Shown here: positions 1 to 7,585 of the stretch, one piece after another
How positions within the stretch are numbered: position 1 is the first letter of the stretch
Layout of the letters: the number at the start of each line of letters is the position of its first letter
IMG/VR virus record: IMGVR_UViG_3300032401_002335
Location: 1-31,678 of that record
Length of the DNA: 31,678 nucleotides
Strand: one strand, 5' to 3'
From: a virus
Notes under the pieces: model-generated
What the model was told of the DNA's origin: nothing
What the model saw: the letters and a program-made list of their open reading frames with translations, nothing else
The model's database searches: none
Program-made: the position numbers and the translations under genes

Positions 1-1
1 T

Positions 2-868
2 ATACAGGTGTTCGAAGAACCAACAATTGTTTTTAGCAAACAGAATCCCTGTATGATGAAGGCGGATAGAAGGCACCACGCCCTCCATATGTTGCCGTGG
101 ATCACAAAATCACACTGGCAAAGTTTGCATCCGGAAGCCTCTACCGAGGAAGGCGACAAAACTGTAAGCCAAATGGTGCTTGCATATCTAAGGAATCAAG
201 TGATGCTTGGTGAGGGTGAGGTAAATATCCTCATCGGCCACGCCCTTGTAGCGGGTGCGCGTGCTCAGAACCATCAACCACTTATGGGAGAAGGTGTTAC
301 ATTCGGCATCCACGACCTTCCTGATGCCGGATTCTACGCGGCCCTGTTGGGTCATATTCATTTAAAACAGGAATTTTCTCCGAGGTTCCTATACAATGGA
401 TCGCCCTCCGCACTAAATTATGGAGAGGATTCCGAAAAATGGTATTCAGTACTTGATACCGAATCTGGTGAAATTGAATGGGTTCACCTGGATACTATCG
501 ACCGCTTCACTTTCGATGCCCAATGGTTACAAAATATGTTTTCCTGGGCACCATGTCCCGGGTTTGACGAGAACAGGATCAAGGGCGCTCGTGTTAGAGT
601 AAACCTAAGGCTAAACGAAGGCGACGATATTGAATTAGCCAAATCCACAACTGAGTCCAAGATAATTGGGCTTGGAGCCCTTGAGTGCAAGGTAAACGCG
701 CAAACCACACCAAGAGTGGAGGTTAGATCGTCTGAGGTACACCAAGCCAAAACCATGTCGGAAAAGCTGATTAAGTATTGGGAGGCAACTGGTGTCCCAA
801 TTCCTGAGGTTAGTAAGGATATGTTATCCAAGCTAATTGATTTGGAAGAATCGGTTAATTTAATATGA
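2..868 (+). CDS. sbcD: SbcD/Mre11-like exonuclease subunit, C-terminal part (5' end outside window)
   Basis: The reading frame is open from the first bases, so the first in-frame GTG (position 8) is probably internal and the N-terminal metal-binding motifs lie upstream of the window. Visible are the late calcineurin-like phosphoesterase motifs: ILIGHALVAGA (about residue 75) and ALLGHIHLKQEF followed by YNGSPSALNYGE (about residues 112-138), which match the GHxH and 'GSP...FGE' region of SbcD/Mre11. The remaining 150 residues correspond to the capping and SbcC-contact region. In the known family, SbcD is the Mn-dependent nuclease of the SbcCD complex, which processes DNA ends and hairpins; phages use it in recombination-dependent replication. 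The SbcC partner lies just downstream, separated only by an inserted endonuclease gene, and the stop overlaps that gene's ATG. The family call is firm; the metal-binding residues cannot be checked here. Confidence 0.82.
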   Translation: MQVFEEPTIVFSKQNPCMMKADRRHHALHMLPWITKSHWQSLHPEASTEEGDKTVSQMVLAYLRNQVMLGEGEVNILIGHALVAGARAQNHQPLMGEGVTFGIHDLPDAGFYAALLGHIHLKQEFSPRFLYNGSPSALNYGEDSEKWYSVLDTESGEIEWVHLDTIDRFTFDAQWLQNMFSWAPCPGFDENRIKGARVRVNLRLNEGDDIELAKSTTESKIIGLGALECKVNAQTTPRVEVRSSEVHQAKTMSEKLIKYWEATGVPIPEVSKDMLSKLIDLEESVNLI

Positions 869-1608
869 AATGTGCATATATTTATGGACTTTACGACCCT
901 CGCGGGGATCTGAGAAATGGTCTGTTTGATCCCGAGATTGGCATACGCTATATTGGGAAAACAAAGCATAAGCCAAAGATAAGGCTTATGGCACATATTA
1001 GTACCGCTAGGCGCGGAGTTAGGACACATATCTCAAACTTGATAATATCCTTTCTTTCAGAGGATATTTTTCCTGCGATAAAAATCTTGGAGATTTGCGA
1101 GTCCGACCTGGATTCTGAGAGAGAGATAGCATACATTGCCTTTTTCAGGAAAAACGGGGCCAACCTGACCAACCTTACCGATGGCGGAGAGGGCCTACTT
1201 AACCCATCCAATGAAACACGGGCAAAAATGTCAGCTTCGTGGATAACCCGCGAGGTATCAGATGATACAAGAGAAAGAATGTCTATTTCTCACATGGGTA
1301 ACAATAGCAATCTTGGGAGAAAGCTTTCTGATAAACACAGAGAAAACATTTCTAATTCTCTAAAGGGAAACAAGCGCAGGCTTGGAAGTAAGACATCTGA
1401 CGAAACTAGGAAAAAATTATCTGATGCACTACTGGGAAACACACGTTCATTAGGATACCATCACCCTAAAGAATTCGGAGAAAAAATGAGAGCTATAAGA
1501 ACGGGGAGAAAACATTCTGACAAAACCAAGAAAAAAATGAGCGACTCCATGAAAAAATATTGGGCAGAAAGAAAGGCTCGTGAAAAAAATGATACCTATT
1601 CATCTTAA
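865..1608 (+). CDS. GIY-YIG homing endonuclease with NUMOD3 repeats
   Basis: The N-terminus carries a GIY-YIG nuclease motif (YIYGLYDP ... IRYIGKT, residues about 5-33), followed by an Arg-containing helix and a conserved NLTDGGEG segment near residue 105. The C-terminal half consists of repeated NUMOD3 DNA-binding modules of the form S-D-x-x-R/K-x-x-x-S-x-x-x-x-G (about residues 130-235). This architecture is typical of free-standing phage homing endonucleases such as the Seg family. The gene sits exactly between sbcD and sbcC, overlapping the former by 4 bp and the latter by 29 bp, which implies insertion of a mobile endonuclease into the operon. The coding sequence is more A-rich than its neighbours and carries no copy of the AACAGGA motif. 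A paralogue lies at 15582-16413 and a remnant at about 25670-25851. Confidence 0.9.
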   Translation: MKCAYIYGLYDPRGDLRNGLFDPEIGIRYIGKTKHKPKIRLMAHISTARRGVRTHISNLIISFLSEDIFPAIKILEICESDLDSEREIAYIAFFRKNGANLTNLTDGGEGLLNPSNETRAKMSASWITREVSDDTRERMSISHMGNNSNLGRKLSDKHRENISNSLKGNKRRLGSKTSDETRKKLSDALLGNTRSLGYHHPKEFGEKMRAIRTGRKHSDKTKKKMSDSMKKYWAERKAREKNDTYSS

Positions 1609-3760
1609 ACTTAGGTTTATAGGCCCCTTCAAGGAAGTAGAAGTTGACTTCCGGAAACTGCCGGATTCCATAATTGCTGTAGTAGGAGAAAATGGGGCTG
1701 GTAAGAGCTTCTTTATTGAGTCCGTGTTCGCTGCCCTGTATCGAACGTTCCCTTCGCGTCCATCTGGTTTATATAAGTTCTGCCAAGGTACCAACGCCCA
1801 GATCGATTACGAATTCTCGCATAACGGCACTAATTATCATAGTATCCTCAATATCAACGCAGTAAAACTTCAGATGGAAGCGTTTCTCTACCGCAACGGC
1901 GAACCTCTGAACGACGGGAAAAACAGTACATTCGACGCAGCCGCAGAGAAAGAATTCGGCTCCAGCAAACAGATTCTTGCCAGCGTGTTCGCCTGCCAGA
2001 AAAAGAAAGGAAGTTTTATTAGTTTGCCCAAGTCGGAAAGGAAAGCGCTTTTTATCAGCATGCGAGGCCTGCAGAAACTTGATGAGATATCCAAGTTGGC
2101 TGGCGAGAAAGCCGCTAAGGCCAAAGCTGAGGTGGATACCCTGAACGGTGGAATAAGCGTGGTTGCCGATACCGCCAATAAGCCAATACCAGACCTTGAG
2201 GCGTTGCGCGATAAGATCCTGTTTCGAGAACAGGAGACCGTCCGACTGTCAGGAGTGGTCCTGGAGAAGAAAACCCGGTTGGCAGAACTGAAGGGATTAA
2301 TGTCCAACGTTGGACATATCAAAGATACCGCCAGGGAACTAGCCAAGCGCAGGGTTGCCCTGATTTCAGATCGAAACAAGATTTCTGAAAGTATCAAAAA
2401 GTCTGAATCTATAATACAGGGTATAGATGCCCTGAAGTCCAAAGCGGAGTCCTTTAAGAAATCAGACGAGTCCCTGCTTGCATTTCGCGCAGACCTGGGC
2501 AGGGCCCAGTCCGAGATGGCCGAGCACATGAAGTCGTGTGCCGCCCTGAGAGACGAAAAGTCCAAGGTAGAGCGTGAGATATCCGACCTCAACTCCAAGA
2601 TATCTGCGGCAGAAATCAAGCTGAAGCACGCCGAGGCGGACGCCGCCACCATTGCAACGGTTCCTTGTGGTGCCGAGGGTGACTACGCCAAGTGCCAGTT
2701 CCTTACCCGCGCGGTTAAGGCGAAGTCTGAGATAGATCCTGTTACGGGAGAAATAGACACCCAAAAGTGCAACCGGTTGCACTTAACTCAACAAGTAAAG
2801 CCGTTGCCGGACCCCATGATCCTGAAGGAATTTGAAAACAGGATCCGCGATATCCAGGGTCGCATTAAGACTATTGAGACCGATAATCTGCAACAGGAAT
2901 CAACCCGTCGCAAGCTTGCCGAGGCCGAAGCTGAAACGGGTAGGCTTACCCTGTTGGGGGACCGGCTGGATGGAATTGACGAGGATATTAAGACGATCGA
3001 CTCTGACATAGCGACCAACAAAGAGAACTTGAAGAATACCGATGAGTTTGAAAAGGAATATTCCACCATCGAGGCAGGTATGTCGGTAGAAGAGGACGCC
3101 CTGAGCGAATCCAGGATAGAGTGTGATTACACAAAGAACCGGCTGGTCGAAGGTGAGTCCATGATAGCCAAAATCAACGATGCTAAGACCAAACTGGAAA
3201 GTCTTACCTCGCAGCGCGCGGTGATAGACAGGGACCGCATCAGCTATGACTTGCTGTCTAAGGCCTTTGGCAAGACCGGGATCCAGTCGCTTGAGATAGA
3301 CGCCGCGGGTCCAGAGATCAGCGCTATTGCGAACGATTTACTTTTCTCTTGCTTTGGTCCACGATTTTCGATAAAATTCGTCACACAAAGGCCTAAATCT
3401 GGCGCAGAGGGATTTGTGGACGACTTTGACATTTATGTCTTTGACTCAGACCGGAACAGGGAAGGTTCGATAGACGACTTATCTGGAGGCGAAGAGGTTA
3501 TAGTGAACGAGGCCGTCAGTCTTGCAATAGCACTATTCAACCGCAAGGGATCGGACACCGGCTGGCAGACCCTATTCCGGGATGAGGTAAGCGGGGCACT
3601 TGATGATAACAGGGCTCCCCAGTACATATCCATGCTGCGCAGGGCCAGGGAGGTTGGGCACTTCAAGTCCCTGTTCTTTATAGCGCACCAGCCCAAGATT
3701 GTGGATCTGGCGGATGTTCAACTGAAGGTACACGATGGAACTGTTGAGCTGGTGGGATGA
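1580..3760 (+). CDS. sbcC: SbcC/Rad50-like ATPase subunit of recombination nuclease
   Basis: This 726-residue protein has the split ABC ATPase layout of SbcC/Rad50: Walker A GENGAGKS at residues 36-43, a long central coiled coil (about 170-560) with a hook-like PCGAEGDYAKC segment at residues 362-372, the ABC signature LSGGEE near 634, Walker B/D-loop LFRDEVSGALDD near 664, and a switch histidine in FFIAHQP near the end. It is shorter than bacterial SbcC (about 1000 residues), which is usual for phage versions such as T4 gp46. Cysteines in the hook are spaced C-x8-C rather than the usual C-x2-C, which is worth noting. The start is taken as GTG 1580 behind an AGAAAGG site; ATG 1589 is an alternative. 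The last bases overlap the next gene. One copy of the 16-bp palindrome lies in the coiled-coil coding region at 2301-2316. Confidence 0.92.
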   Translation: MKKMIPIHLKLRFIGPFKEVEVDFRKLPDSIIAVVGENGAGKSFFIESVFAALYRTFPSRPSGLYKFCQGTNAQIDYEFSHNGTNYHSILNINAVKLQMEAFLYRNGEPLNDGKNSTFDAAAEKEFGSSKQILASVFACQKKKGSFISLPKSERKALFISMRGLQKLDEISKLAGEKAAKAKAEVDTLNGGISVVADTANKPIPDLEALRDKILFREQETVRLSGVVLEKKTRLAELKGLMSNVGHIKDTARELAKRRVALISDRNKISESIKKSESIIQGIDALKSKAESFKKSDESLLAFRADLGRAQSEMAEHMKSCAALRDEKSKVEREISDLNSKISAAEIKLKHAEADAATIATVPCGAEGDYAKCQFLTRAVKAKSEIDPVTGEIDTQKCNRLHLTQQVKPLPDPMILKEFENRIRDIQGRIKTIETDNLQQESTRRKLAEAEAETGRLTLLGDRLDGIDEDIKTIDSDIATNKENLKNTDEFEKEYSTIEAGMSVEEDALSESRIECDYTKNRLVEGESMIAKINDAKTKLESLTSQRAVIDRDRISYDLLSKAFGKTGIQSLEIDAAGPEISAIANDLLFSCFGPRFSIKFVTQRPKSGAEGFVDDFDIYVFDSDRNREGSIDDLSGGEEVIVNEAVSLAIALFNRKGSDTGWQTLFRDEVSGALDDNRAPQYISMLRRAREVGHFKSLFFIAHQPKIVDLADVQLKVHDGTVELVG
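2301..2316. repeat. Palindrome TGTCCAACGTTGGACA, copy 1
   Basis: Perfect 16-bp palindrome inside sbcC, read there as SNVGH within the coiled coil. One of eight copies in the window. Confidence 0.95.
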
Positions 3761-3969
3761 ATAAAAACAGGACTCGGCGCTGCAAAGGATGTGGTGGCAA
3801 CCTATTCAATCCGGACGAGGTCTGGTGTGACCAGTGTAAGGTAAACCAGCCTGACGAACACAGGAGCCTCTACGAGATAGAGGGCGACTGCGAGGGTTGT
3901 GGTGAAAGTCTTAAATTGAACAGTGATGGTTATTGTCGAAGGTGCTCACAACTTTACAGAACAGGATAA
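3757..3969 (+). CDS. Small double zinc-ribbon protein
   Basis: This 70-residue protein has four CxxC pairs (CKGC, CDQC, CEGC, CRRC), which suggests two treble-clef or zinc-ribbon units of the double zinc ribbon type. It overlaps the sbcC stop by 4 bp (ATGA), so it is probably translationally coupled. No enzymatic motif is visible; small proteins like this in phages are usually nucleic-acid or protein binding, but the partner is unknown. Confidence 0.75.
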   Translation: MNKNRTRRCKGCGGNLFNPDEVWCDQCKVNQPDEHRSLYEIEGDCEGCGESLKLNSDGYCRRCSQLYRTG

Positions 3970-3971
3970 AT

Positions 3972-4637
3972 ATGCAAGTAACCGTGCTACACGAAAACGC
4001 CCGGGGTTGCGGATACCGCCACTCCGGTAAAGATGGATACGGGTTGTACCTGATTGGCGACGGGATCCTGTTACCGTGTGAAAGGCTTCCATTTCCATTG
4101 GGCCACTGTCCTACGTGCGGGGAAGGGATTAAGTTCTCGCGCGGATTTACATGGATACTGCCAAGTAAGTTGCTTGCAGAAGATATATCACCAATATGCT
4201 TCTTTTCTGACTCTATCGGAGCTGTTTATCCCCATGACCACAAAACATGTTTAATGTGCCATCCATCTGAGGAAAAACAGGGGCTTATGTTCGTAGGAGA
4301 TCGTCATTACTCTCCAGACTCCTTCATGCGTGAGTCAAAGCACATGGGGGTATCCAAACGGATATCCTGTATTCCACGGGGATTTGAGGTAGGAACCCAC
4401 GTTGTTTATTTGGCCCACAATAAGGCCGTAACTCACGAGGATGAGCCCCATACTTCCATGGGCATCTTCATGGCCTTCAAGCCAAAATTCCTGGATATCG
4501 TAGTGGACACCGAGGATGTTGAAAAGCTGCCCCCGCGCGCGGTGCAGCTCGCCAATAAGTTTGGCGACGTGGCGCGAATAGTCAAGATTCAGAAAATTGA
4601 ACAGACAACATTTTTAGAGGATAACGAAGATGACTAG
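3972..4637 (+). CDS. Conserved phage protein of unknown function with two CxxC motifs
   Basis: This 221-residue protein starts at ATG 3972, six bases after an AGGA that is part of an AACAGGA motif; an upstream in-frame ATG at 3933 would overlap the preceding gene and adds no recognisable sequence. Two cysteine pairs, CPTC (about residue 45) and CLMC (about residue 95), probably bind zinc. The middle contains MGVSKRISCIPRGFEVGTHVVYLAH, a segment I associate from memory with a family of uncharacterised phage proteins found in replication modules; I cannot name its function. It lies between sbcC and ssb and overlaps ssb by 8 bp. Confidence 0.75.
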   Translation: MQVTVLHENARGCGYRHSGKDGYGLYLIGDGILLPCERLPFPLGHCPTCGEGIKFSRGFTWILPSKLLAEDISPICFFSDSIGAVYPHDHKTCLMCHPSEEKQGLMFVGDRHYSPDSFMRESKHMGVSKRISCIPRGFEVGTHVVYLAHNKAVTHEDEPHTSMGIFMAFKPKFLDIVVDTEDVEKLPPRAVQLANKFGDVARIVKIQKIEQTTFLEDNEDD

Positions 4638-5034
4638 AGGAATGCAAAGAATTGAGTTCATTGGAAACGTTGGTCGTAATCCGGAGAGCAGATTTACCCA
4701 ATCAGGAAAACAGGTTGTAAACTTTTCGGTTGCCGTCAACGAAAAGTACAAGGAAACCGAAACTACCGAATGGTTCCGCTGTACCGCGTGGGAGAAACTT
4801 GCTGAGATTTGCCACAAGTATCTCCGCAAGGGATCCACGGTATATATTGCCGGTAAGATCAAAACAGGAAAATACACCGACAAAGATGGCACCGAGCGAC
4901 AGACCTGGGATGTAGTAGTGCGGGAGATAAATCTCCTTGGACCTAAGGTTGACGAAAGTCCTGTTTCGGATTCGGGCACACAGGGGCCACCGGTTGACGA
5001 CTCGTTTGGGGATGACGACCAAATTCCGTTCTGA
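4630..5034 (+). CDS. ssb: Single-stranded DNA-binding protein
   Basis: This 134-residue protein has the bacterial SSB OB-fold: N-terminal RIEFIGNVGRNPESR, central TTEWFRCTAWEKLAE and GSTVYIAGKIKTGKY, within residues 1-105. The short flexible tail ends in the acidic tip DDDQIPF, the conserved peptide by which SSB recruits replication and repair partners. It would protect single strands made by the SbcCD and helicase systems encoded nearby. An alternative start is ATG 4642. The gene overlaps the upstream one by 8 bp. Family assignment is essentially certain. Confidence 0.96.
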   Translation: MTRGMQRIEFIGNVGRNPESRFTQSGKQVVNFSVAVNEKYKETETTEWFRCTAWEKLAEICHKYLRKGSTVYIAGKIKTGKYTDKDGTERQTWDVVVREINLLGPKVDESPVSDSGTQGPPVDDSFGDDDQIPF

Positions 5035-5042
5035 GGCGTGAG

Positions 5043-5303
5043 ATGAAACTGAAATACTTCATACTAGACCAAGGAGAGACCCTAGACGACGCTCGTGTTT
5101 TTGATTTGGCATCGTTTGATAAGTCTTGGGAAGAGCTGGCGGTTGAGCAACTTGCTGATCATTATCACTTTTGCCACGATGGTTGGGAAGCTTCATGGCC
5201 GATAACCTTCGAGGTTTACCGTGAAGATGATAGCAAGATTGGATCGTTCATCGTTGAACGTGAGGCTGTTCCTGAATTTTCAGCGAGAAGAGTTGATGGA
5301 TAA
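5043..5303 (+). CDS. Small hypothetical protein
   Basis: This 86-residue protein begins 8 bp after the ssb stop and overlaps the next gene by 8 bp. It is acidic and rich in aromatic residues (LADHYHFCHDGWEASWP), with the look of a small single-domain alpha/beta protein. No known family is recognised. Its reality is supported by the operon spacing and by codon usage resembling its neighbours. Confidence 0.65.
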   Translation: MKLKYFILDQGETLDDARVFDLASFDKSWEELAVEQLADHYHFCHDGWEASWPITFEVYREDDSKIGSFIVEREAVPEFSARRVDG

Positions 5304-5637
5304 GAAAGTTGACATCAAAGGCCTACGTTTAGCGATCCAGGTCCTGCGCAGAGCCGAGGAAGACTATCTCGGCTCTGCCAAAACAGGAGAAGAGGCAGAC
5401 TGGGCCAAGGAAGCCCTGTTCGGAATGAATATGTCTGCGTTACCCCATGCGTGCGAGGCTCTTGGCATGGATCCTGTGGCGGCTCGATTGAAGTTGATCG
5501 AGTGGAAGGCTGAGGGACTCAAGGGCGACGTGTTTGACTGGCTGGAGGATCCGGCCTCAATGGCCAAGTTCCTGGCTGGTAAAGAACAGGACTTTCCTAG
5601 ATTAAAGAGAATGAAAGGTGGGAGTGATGAGTGCTAA
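5296..5637 (+). CDS. Hypothetical protein, helical
   Basis: The start is taken as ATG 5296 (MDKKVDIKGLRL), preceded by a GCGAGAAGAG Shine-Dalgarno-like stretch; a longer frame from 5221 would overlap the previous gene by 83 bp. The 113-residue product is predicted helical with many charged residues and no Cys pairs. No family is recognised. It overlaps both neighbours slightly, as is usual in this operon. Confidence 0.65.
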   Translation: MDKKVDIKGLRLAIQVLRRAEEDYLGSAKTGEEADWAKEALFGMNMSALPHACEALGMDPVAARLKLIEWKAEGLKGDVFDWLEDPASMAKFLAGKEQDFPRLKRMKGGSDEC

Positions 5638-5782
5638 CGAAAACTGTGAGTACTGTGATGCTTGCGGAGATTGCATAGTTTGTGAGCCTGATCACTATTG
5701 TGAGGTTTGCGGTGACTGCAGGTGGCATTGTCCTGGCCATGATGATGAGGTAACAGACGCTGAGAAAGAGAGGGAGAAATGA
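5627..5782 (+). CDS. 51-residue Cys-rich microprotein
   Basis: A short frame begins at ATG 5627 inside the end of the previous gene and ends at TGA 5782, overlapping the next gene's ATG as ATGA. The 51-residue product has nine cysteines in pairs (CEYC, CGDC, CEVC, CGDC and a final HCPGH), giving a likely metal-binding protein, followed by an acidic, charged tail. The overlaps at both ends and the dense CxxC pattern support a real gene although it is below usual length limits. Function is unknown; zinc binding is inferred from the pattern. Confidence 0.7.
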   Translation: MSANENCEYCDACGDCIVCEPDHYCEVCGDCRWHCPGHDDEVTDAEKEREK

Positions 5783-6549
5783 CCGATTCATGTCCAACGT
5801 TGGACATTAAAAAAGCGGCAAAGGTTCTTGGGGAGATAGATAAGCTTGTAACCGCACAGCACGAAACGCTTGCACAGCTGGAGTCCAGCTTTGTCCGGCT
5901 TTCCCTGTTACTGTATGAGGCTAAGCGTGGTGCCTATTGGACCCTACGGGATTTCAATAGCGAGGAAGAGTATATAAAATCAAAGTTTCCGAATAGCCGG
6001 AGCCAGTACTACGCCCTGATCGGGATCGCGGAACACCTGGGTAAATATGAGTCCAAGAAACTTGAGTCCGCTGGTCGCTCCAAGTGCGAGGATCTTGTTC
6101 GCATTAAGAAGACCGAGGGCGATGTTCCTGTTCTGTGGTGGGCCCATGCAGAACAGGACGATAAGGAGACCTTCCGCAGAAGGGTGAGGGATTACATGGA
6201 AAAGAAAACAGGAAAGAAGGGCAAGTCCGCCAATCCGCACGAGGAAGACAGCCTGATGACGTTTCGTCTTTTTGGCGACTCCATCACAGTTGTTAAAAAG
6301 GCATTCGACATCCTGAAACTTATGACCGGATCTGATAAGAATGCCGGTGACCTGCTCACATTGATGTGTGCTGAGTTCTTGTCTCAGTTTGACGAAGAGC
6401 GAGGGCGTGTGACGGGACAAAATGCCTTCTTGCTGTCTTCGATACAGGGTCTGGTCCGACAGATTAACTTTGCTGAGGACAAGGCCGCGGATAGGCTGAT
6501 TGGAATTATAGCTGCTGCGGTCGAAGGAAACACAGGAACCAAGGAGTAG
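5779..6549 (+). CDS. Hypothetical phage protein, helical
   Basis: This 256-residue protein begins at ATG 5779, coupled to the upstream microprotein. It appears all-helical, with a basic central region (EKKTGKKGKSAN around residues 140-155). The segment SRSQYYALIGIAEHLGKY (about residues 72-90) could be a helix-turn-helix-like element, but this is weak. The fifth to ninth residues (CPTLD) are encoded by a copy of the 16-bp palindrome, so the palindrome lies only a few bases after the start codon. No family is recognised. Confidence 0.7.
   Translation: MTDSCPTLDIKKAAKVLGEIDKLVTAQHETLAQLESSFVRLSLLLYEAKRGAYWTLRDFNSEEEYIKSKFPNSRSQYYALIGIAEHLGKYESKKLESAGRSKCEDLVRIKKTEGDVPVLWWAHAEQDDKETFRRRVRDYMEKKTGKKGKSANPHEEDSLMTFRLFGDSITVVKKAFDILKLMTGSDKNAGDLLTLMCAEFLSQFDEERGRVTGQNAFLLSSIQGLVRQINFAEDKAADRLIGIIAAAVEGNTGTKE
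5791..5806. repeat. Palindrome TGTCCAACGTTGGACA, copy 2
   Basis: Perfect copy, 12 bp downstream of the start codon of the gene at 5779, read as CPTLD. A position this close to a start could affect translation initiation through a hairpin. Confidence 0.95.
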
Positions 6550-6550
6550 T

Positions 6551-6769
6551 ATGATTCCCGTAAAACCTTTTGAATGCAGTAAATGCCATGCCATGGTCTT
6601 CACATTGGCTCACATCCACGCCATGCTGTGCAATGAATATGTGTCCAACCCAGCGCTTGTTGCCAACACTCACCTATTCTATGCTCAGAACAGGAGTTTC
6701 CTTGCTACCCAATTGGAAGGTAAAGCGCATAAAACTACCAAAGGACGAGTACGAAAGTATAAGACTTGA
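6551..6769 (+). CDS. Small protein with N-terminal zinc-finger-like motif
   Basis: An AAGGAG Shine-Dalgarno site five bases upstream supports the start at ATG 6551. The 72-residue product has a Cys/His pattern near the N-terminus (ECSKC ... HIHAMLC) and a basic C-terminus (KAHKTTKGRVRKYKT). Its 3' part overlaps the HNH endonuclease frame by up to 89 bp, so one of the two starts may be misplaced. Function unknown. Confidence 0.5.
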   Translation: MIPVKPFECSKCHAMVFTLAHIHAMLCNEYVSNPALVANTHLFYAQNRSFLATQLEGKAHKTTKGRVRKYKT

Positions 6770-6965
6770 GGTATATGAATCTCAAGGATGGAGATGTGCC
6801 CACTGTGCTGAGATGAAGCCCTTGACGCTCGACCATATCATCAAACGTAGCCAGGGTGGTGGGGATGAGCGGTCAAATTTAAGAGGGCTGTGTTTGGAAT
6901 GTCATGATTACATGGACAATCAGGGCGGTAAATCCAAAGAGAAAAATGATGCGGAGGTAGTTTAA
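6681..6965 (+). CDS. HNH endonuclease
   Basis: The core of an HNH nuclease is clear: GWRCAHC, then LTLDHIIKRSQGG with the catalytic D-H pair, then NLRGLCLECHDY containing the conserved Asn, Cys pair and final His. The start is uncertain; ATG 6681 gives 94 residues, while a longer frame from 6570 has an implausible N-terminus that shadows the zinc-finger gene. Free-standing HNH proteins in phages act as homing endonucleases or packaging nickases; the position beside a tRNA-like element and two Mom-like genes favours a mobile endonuclease. Its last 15 bases lie within the acceptor and D-stem of the first tRNA-like element. Confidence 0.8.
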   Translation: MLRTGVSLLPNWKVKRIKLPKDEYESIRLEVYESQGWRCAHCAEMKPLTLDHIIKRSQGGGDERSNLRGLCLECHDYMDNQGGKSKEKNDAEVV

Positions 6966-7023
6966 TGGTAGAACAAGCGACCCAATCGCAAGGTGGCGGT
7001 TCAAATCCGACCTCTCCGCTCCA
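6951..7023 (+). ncRNA. tRNA-like element 1, overlapping start of Mom-like gene 1
   Basis: Bases 6951-7023 fold as a 73-nt tRNA-like cloverleaf ending in CCA. The acceptor GCGGAGG (6951-6957) pairs with TCTCCGC (7013-7019) followed by T and CCA; D stem GTTT/GAAC closes a loop AATGGTA containing GG; anticodon arm GCGA/TCGC closes CCCAA; the T arm is GGCGG, loop TTCAAAT, CCGAC. Departures from a normal tRNA are the short anticodon stem, no U33, a G-A mismatch in the T stem and one extra C between T stem and acceptor. The ATG of the Mom-like gene (6965) lies in the D loop. It resembles tRNA-Gly in the body, but the loop reads CCA. It could be a decayed tRNA or a regulatory tRNA mimic. Confidence 0.7.
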
Positions 7024-7585
7024 AAAAACACCGTGGGTAAGGCAACTCACATCTTTAGAGGCTAATGCCATGCTTGAAAAATGGCATTATTTAGGACGGT
7101 GTCCTGCTATTATTTTTGCAGTAGGCCATGAAGATGGGTGCTGTGTCTTTTCTACTCCCAGATCACGAGTTATGCAAGAAAAATACAAACCACTAAAATT
7201 GATTGAACTTGTTCGTATGGTAGGTTCTCCTGGTCATAAATTTGCCATGTCTTCTCTAATGGCTGTTGCCGCTAGAGAAGCCAAGAAGCGCGGATACGAT
7301 GTTATTGTAACGTATTCCGATCCCTATGCTGGACATACGGGACAGGTTTATAGGGCGGCTGGATATGAAGATGACGGCCCCATTGGAAAAGATGGTCATC
7401 CTTTAATTTTTTTGGATGGAAAACTTGTAGCTCCTAAAACTTTTTACGGACGACACGGAACGCAATCTATCCCTAAACTTAAAGAAATTTACGGAAGTCG
7501 CCTGGAAACAAAGTCCAAACCGCTTAAAAATCGTTTTATGAAATGGCTTGTTCAAAAACAAAAACAGGACAAAAGGCGGATATAG
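6965..7585 (+). CDS. Mom-like DNA-modification protein 1 (GNAT fold)
   Basis: The body matches the Mom family of phage DNA-modification proteins, GNAT-fold enzymes that in phage Mu convert adenine to N6-carbamoylmethyl-adenine and protect DNA from restriction. Seen are KWHY at residues 39-42, a beta-strand region IIFAVGHEDGC, and TYSDPYAGHTGQVYRAAGY from residue 116, the hallmark DPxxGHxGxxYxAAG segment. The C-terminus is highly basic. The frame opens at ATG 6965 in the D loop of the tRNA-like element, and the first 20 residues (with GGGSNPTSPLQ) are its translation; a start at ATG 7070 is possible but would begin only three residues before KWHY. A second Mom-like gene follows after 3 bp. The substrate and exact modification are inferred. 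Confidence 0.75.
   Translation: MVEQATQSQGGGSNPTSPLQKTPWVRQLTSLEANAMLEKWHYLGRCPAIIFAVGHEDGCCVFSTPRSRVMQEKYKPLKLIELVRMVGSPGHKFAMSSLMAVAAREAKKRGYDVIVTYSDPYAGHTGQVYRAAGYEDDGPIGKDGHPLIFLDGKLVAPKTFYGRHGTQSIPKLKEIYGSRLETKSKPLKNRFMKWLVQKQKQDKRRI

Noticed and set aside
484-1029. Long minus-strand open frame (181 codons) across sbcD and the GIY-YIG gene
   Set aside because: It crosses two well-supported plus-strand genes and its product has no motif; it is a shadow frame.
1888-2652. 254-codon minus-strand frame opposite sbcC
   Set aside because: Ser/Leu/Arg-rich antisense of a coiled coil with no recognisable domain and no ribosome site.
6951-7023. Calling the element at 6951 a functional tRNA-Gly or tRNA-Trp
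   Set aside because: The anticodon stem is weak, U33 is missing, the T stem has a mismatch and one base is inserted before the acceptor; tRNA-like is safer.
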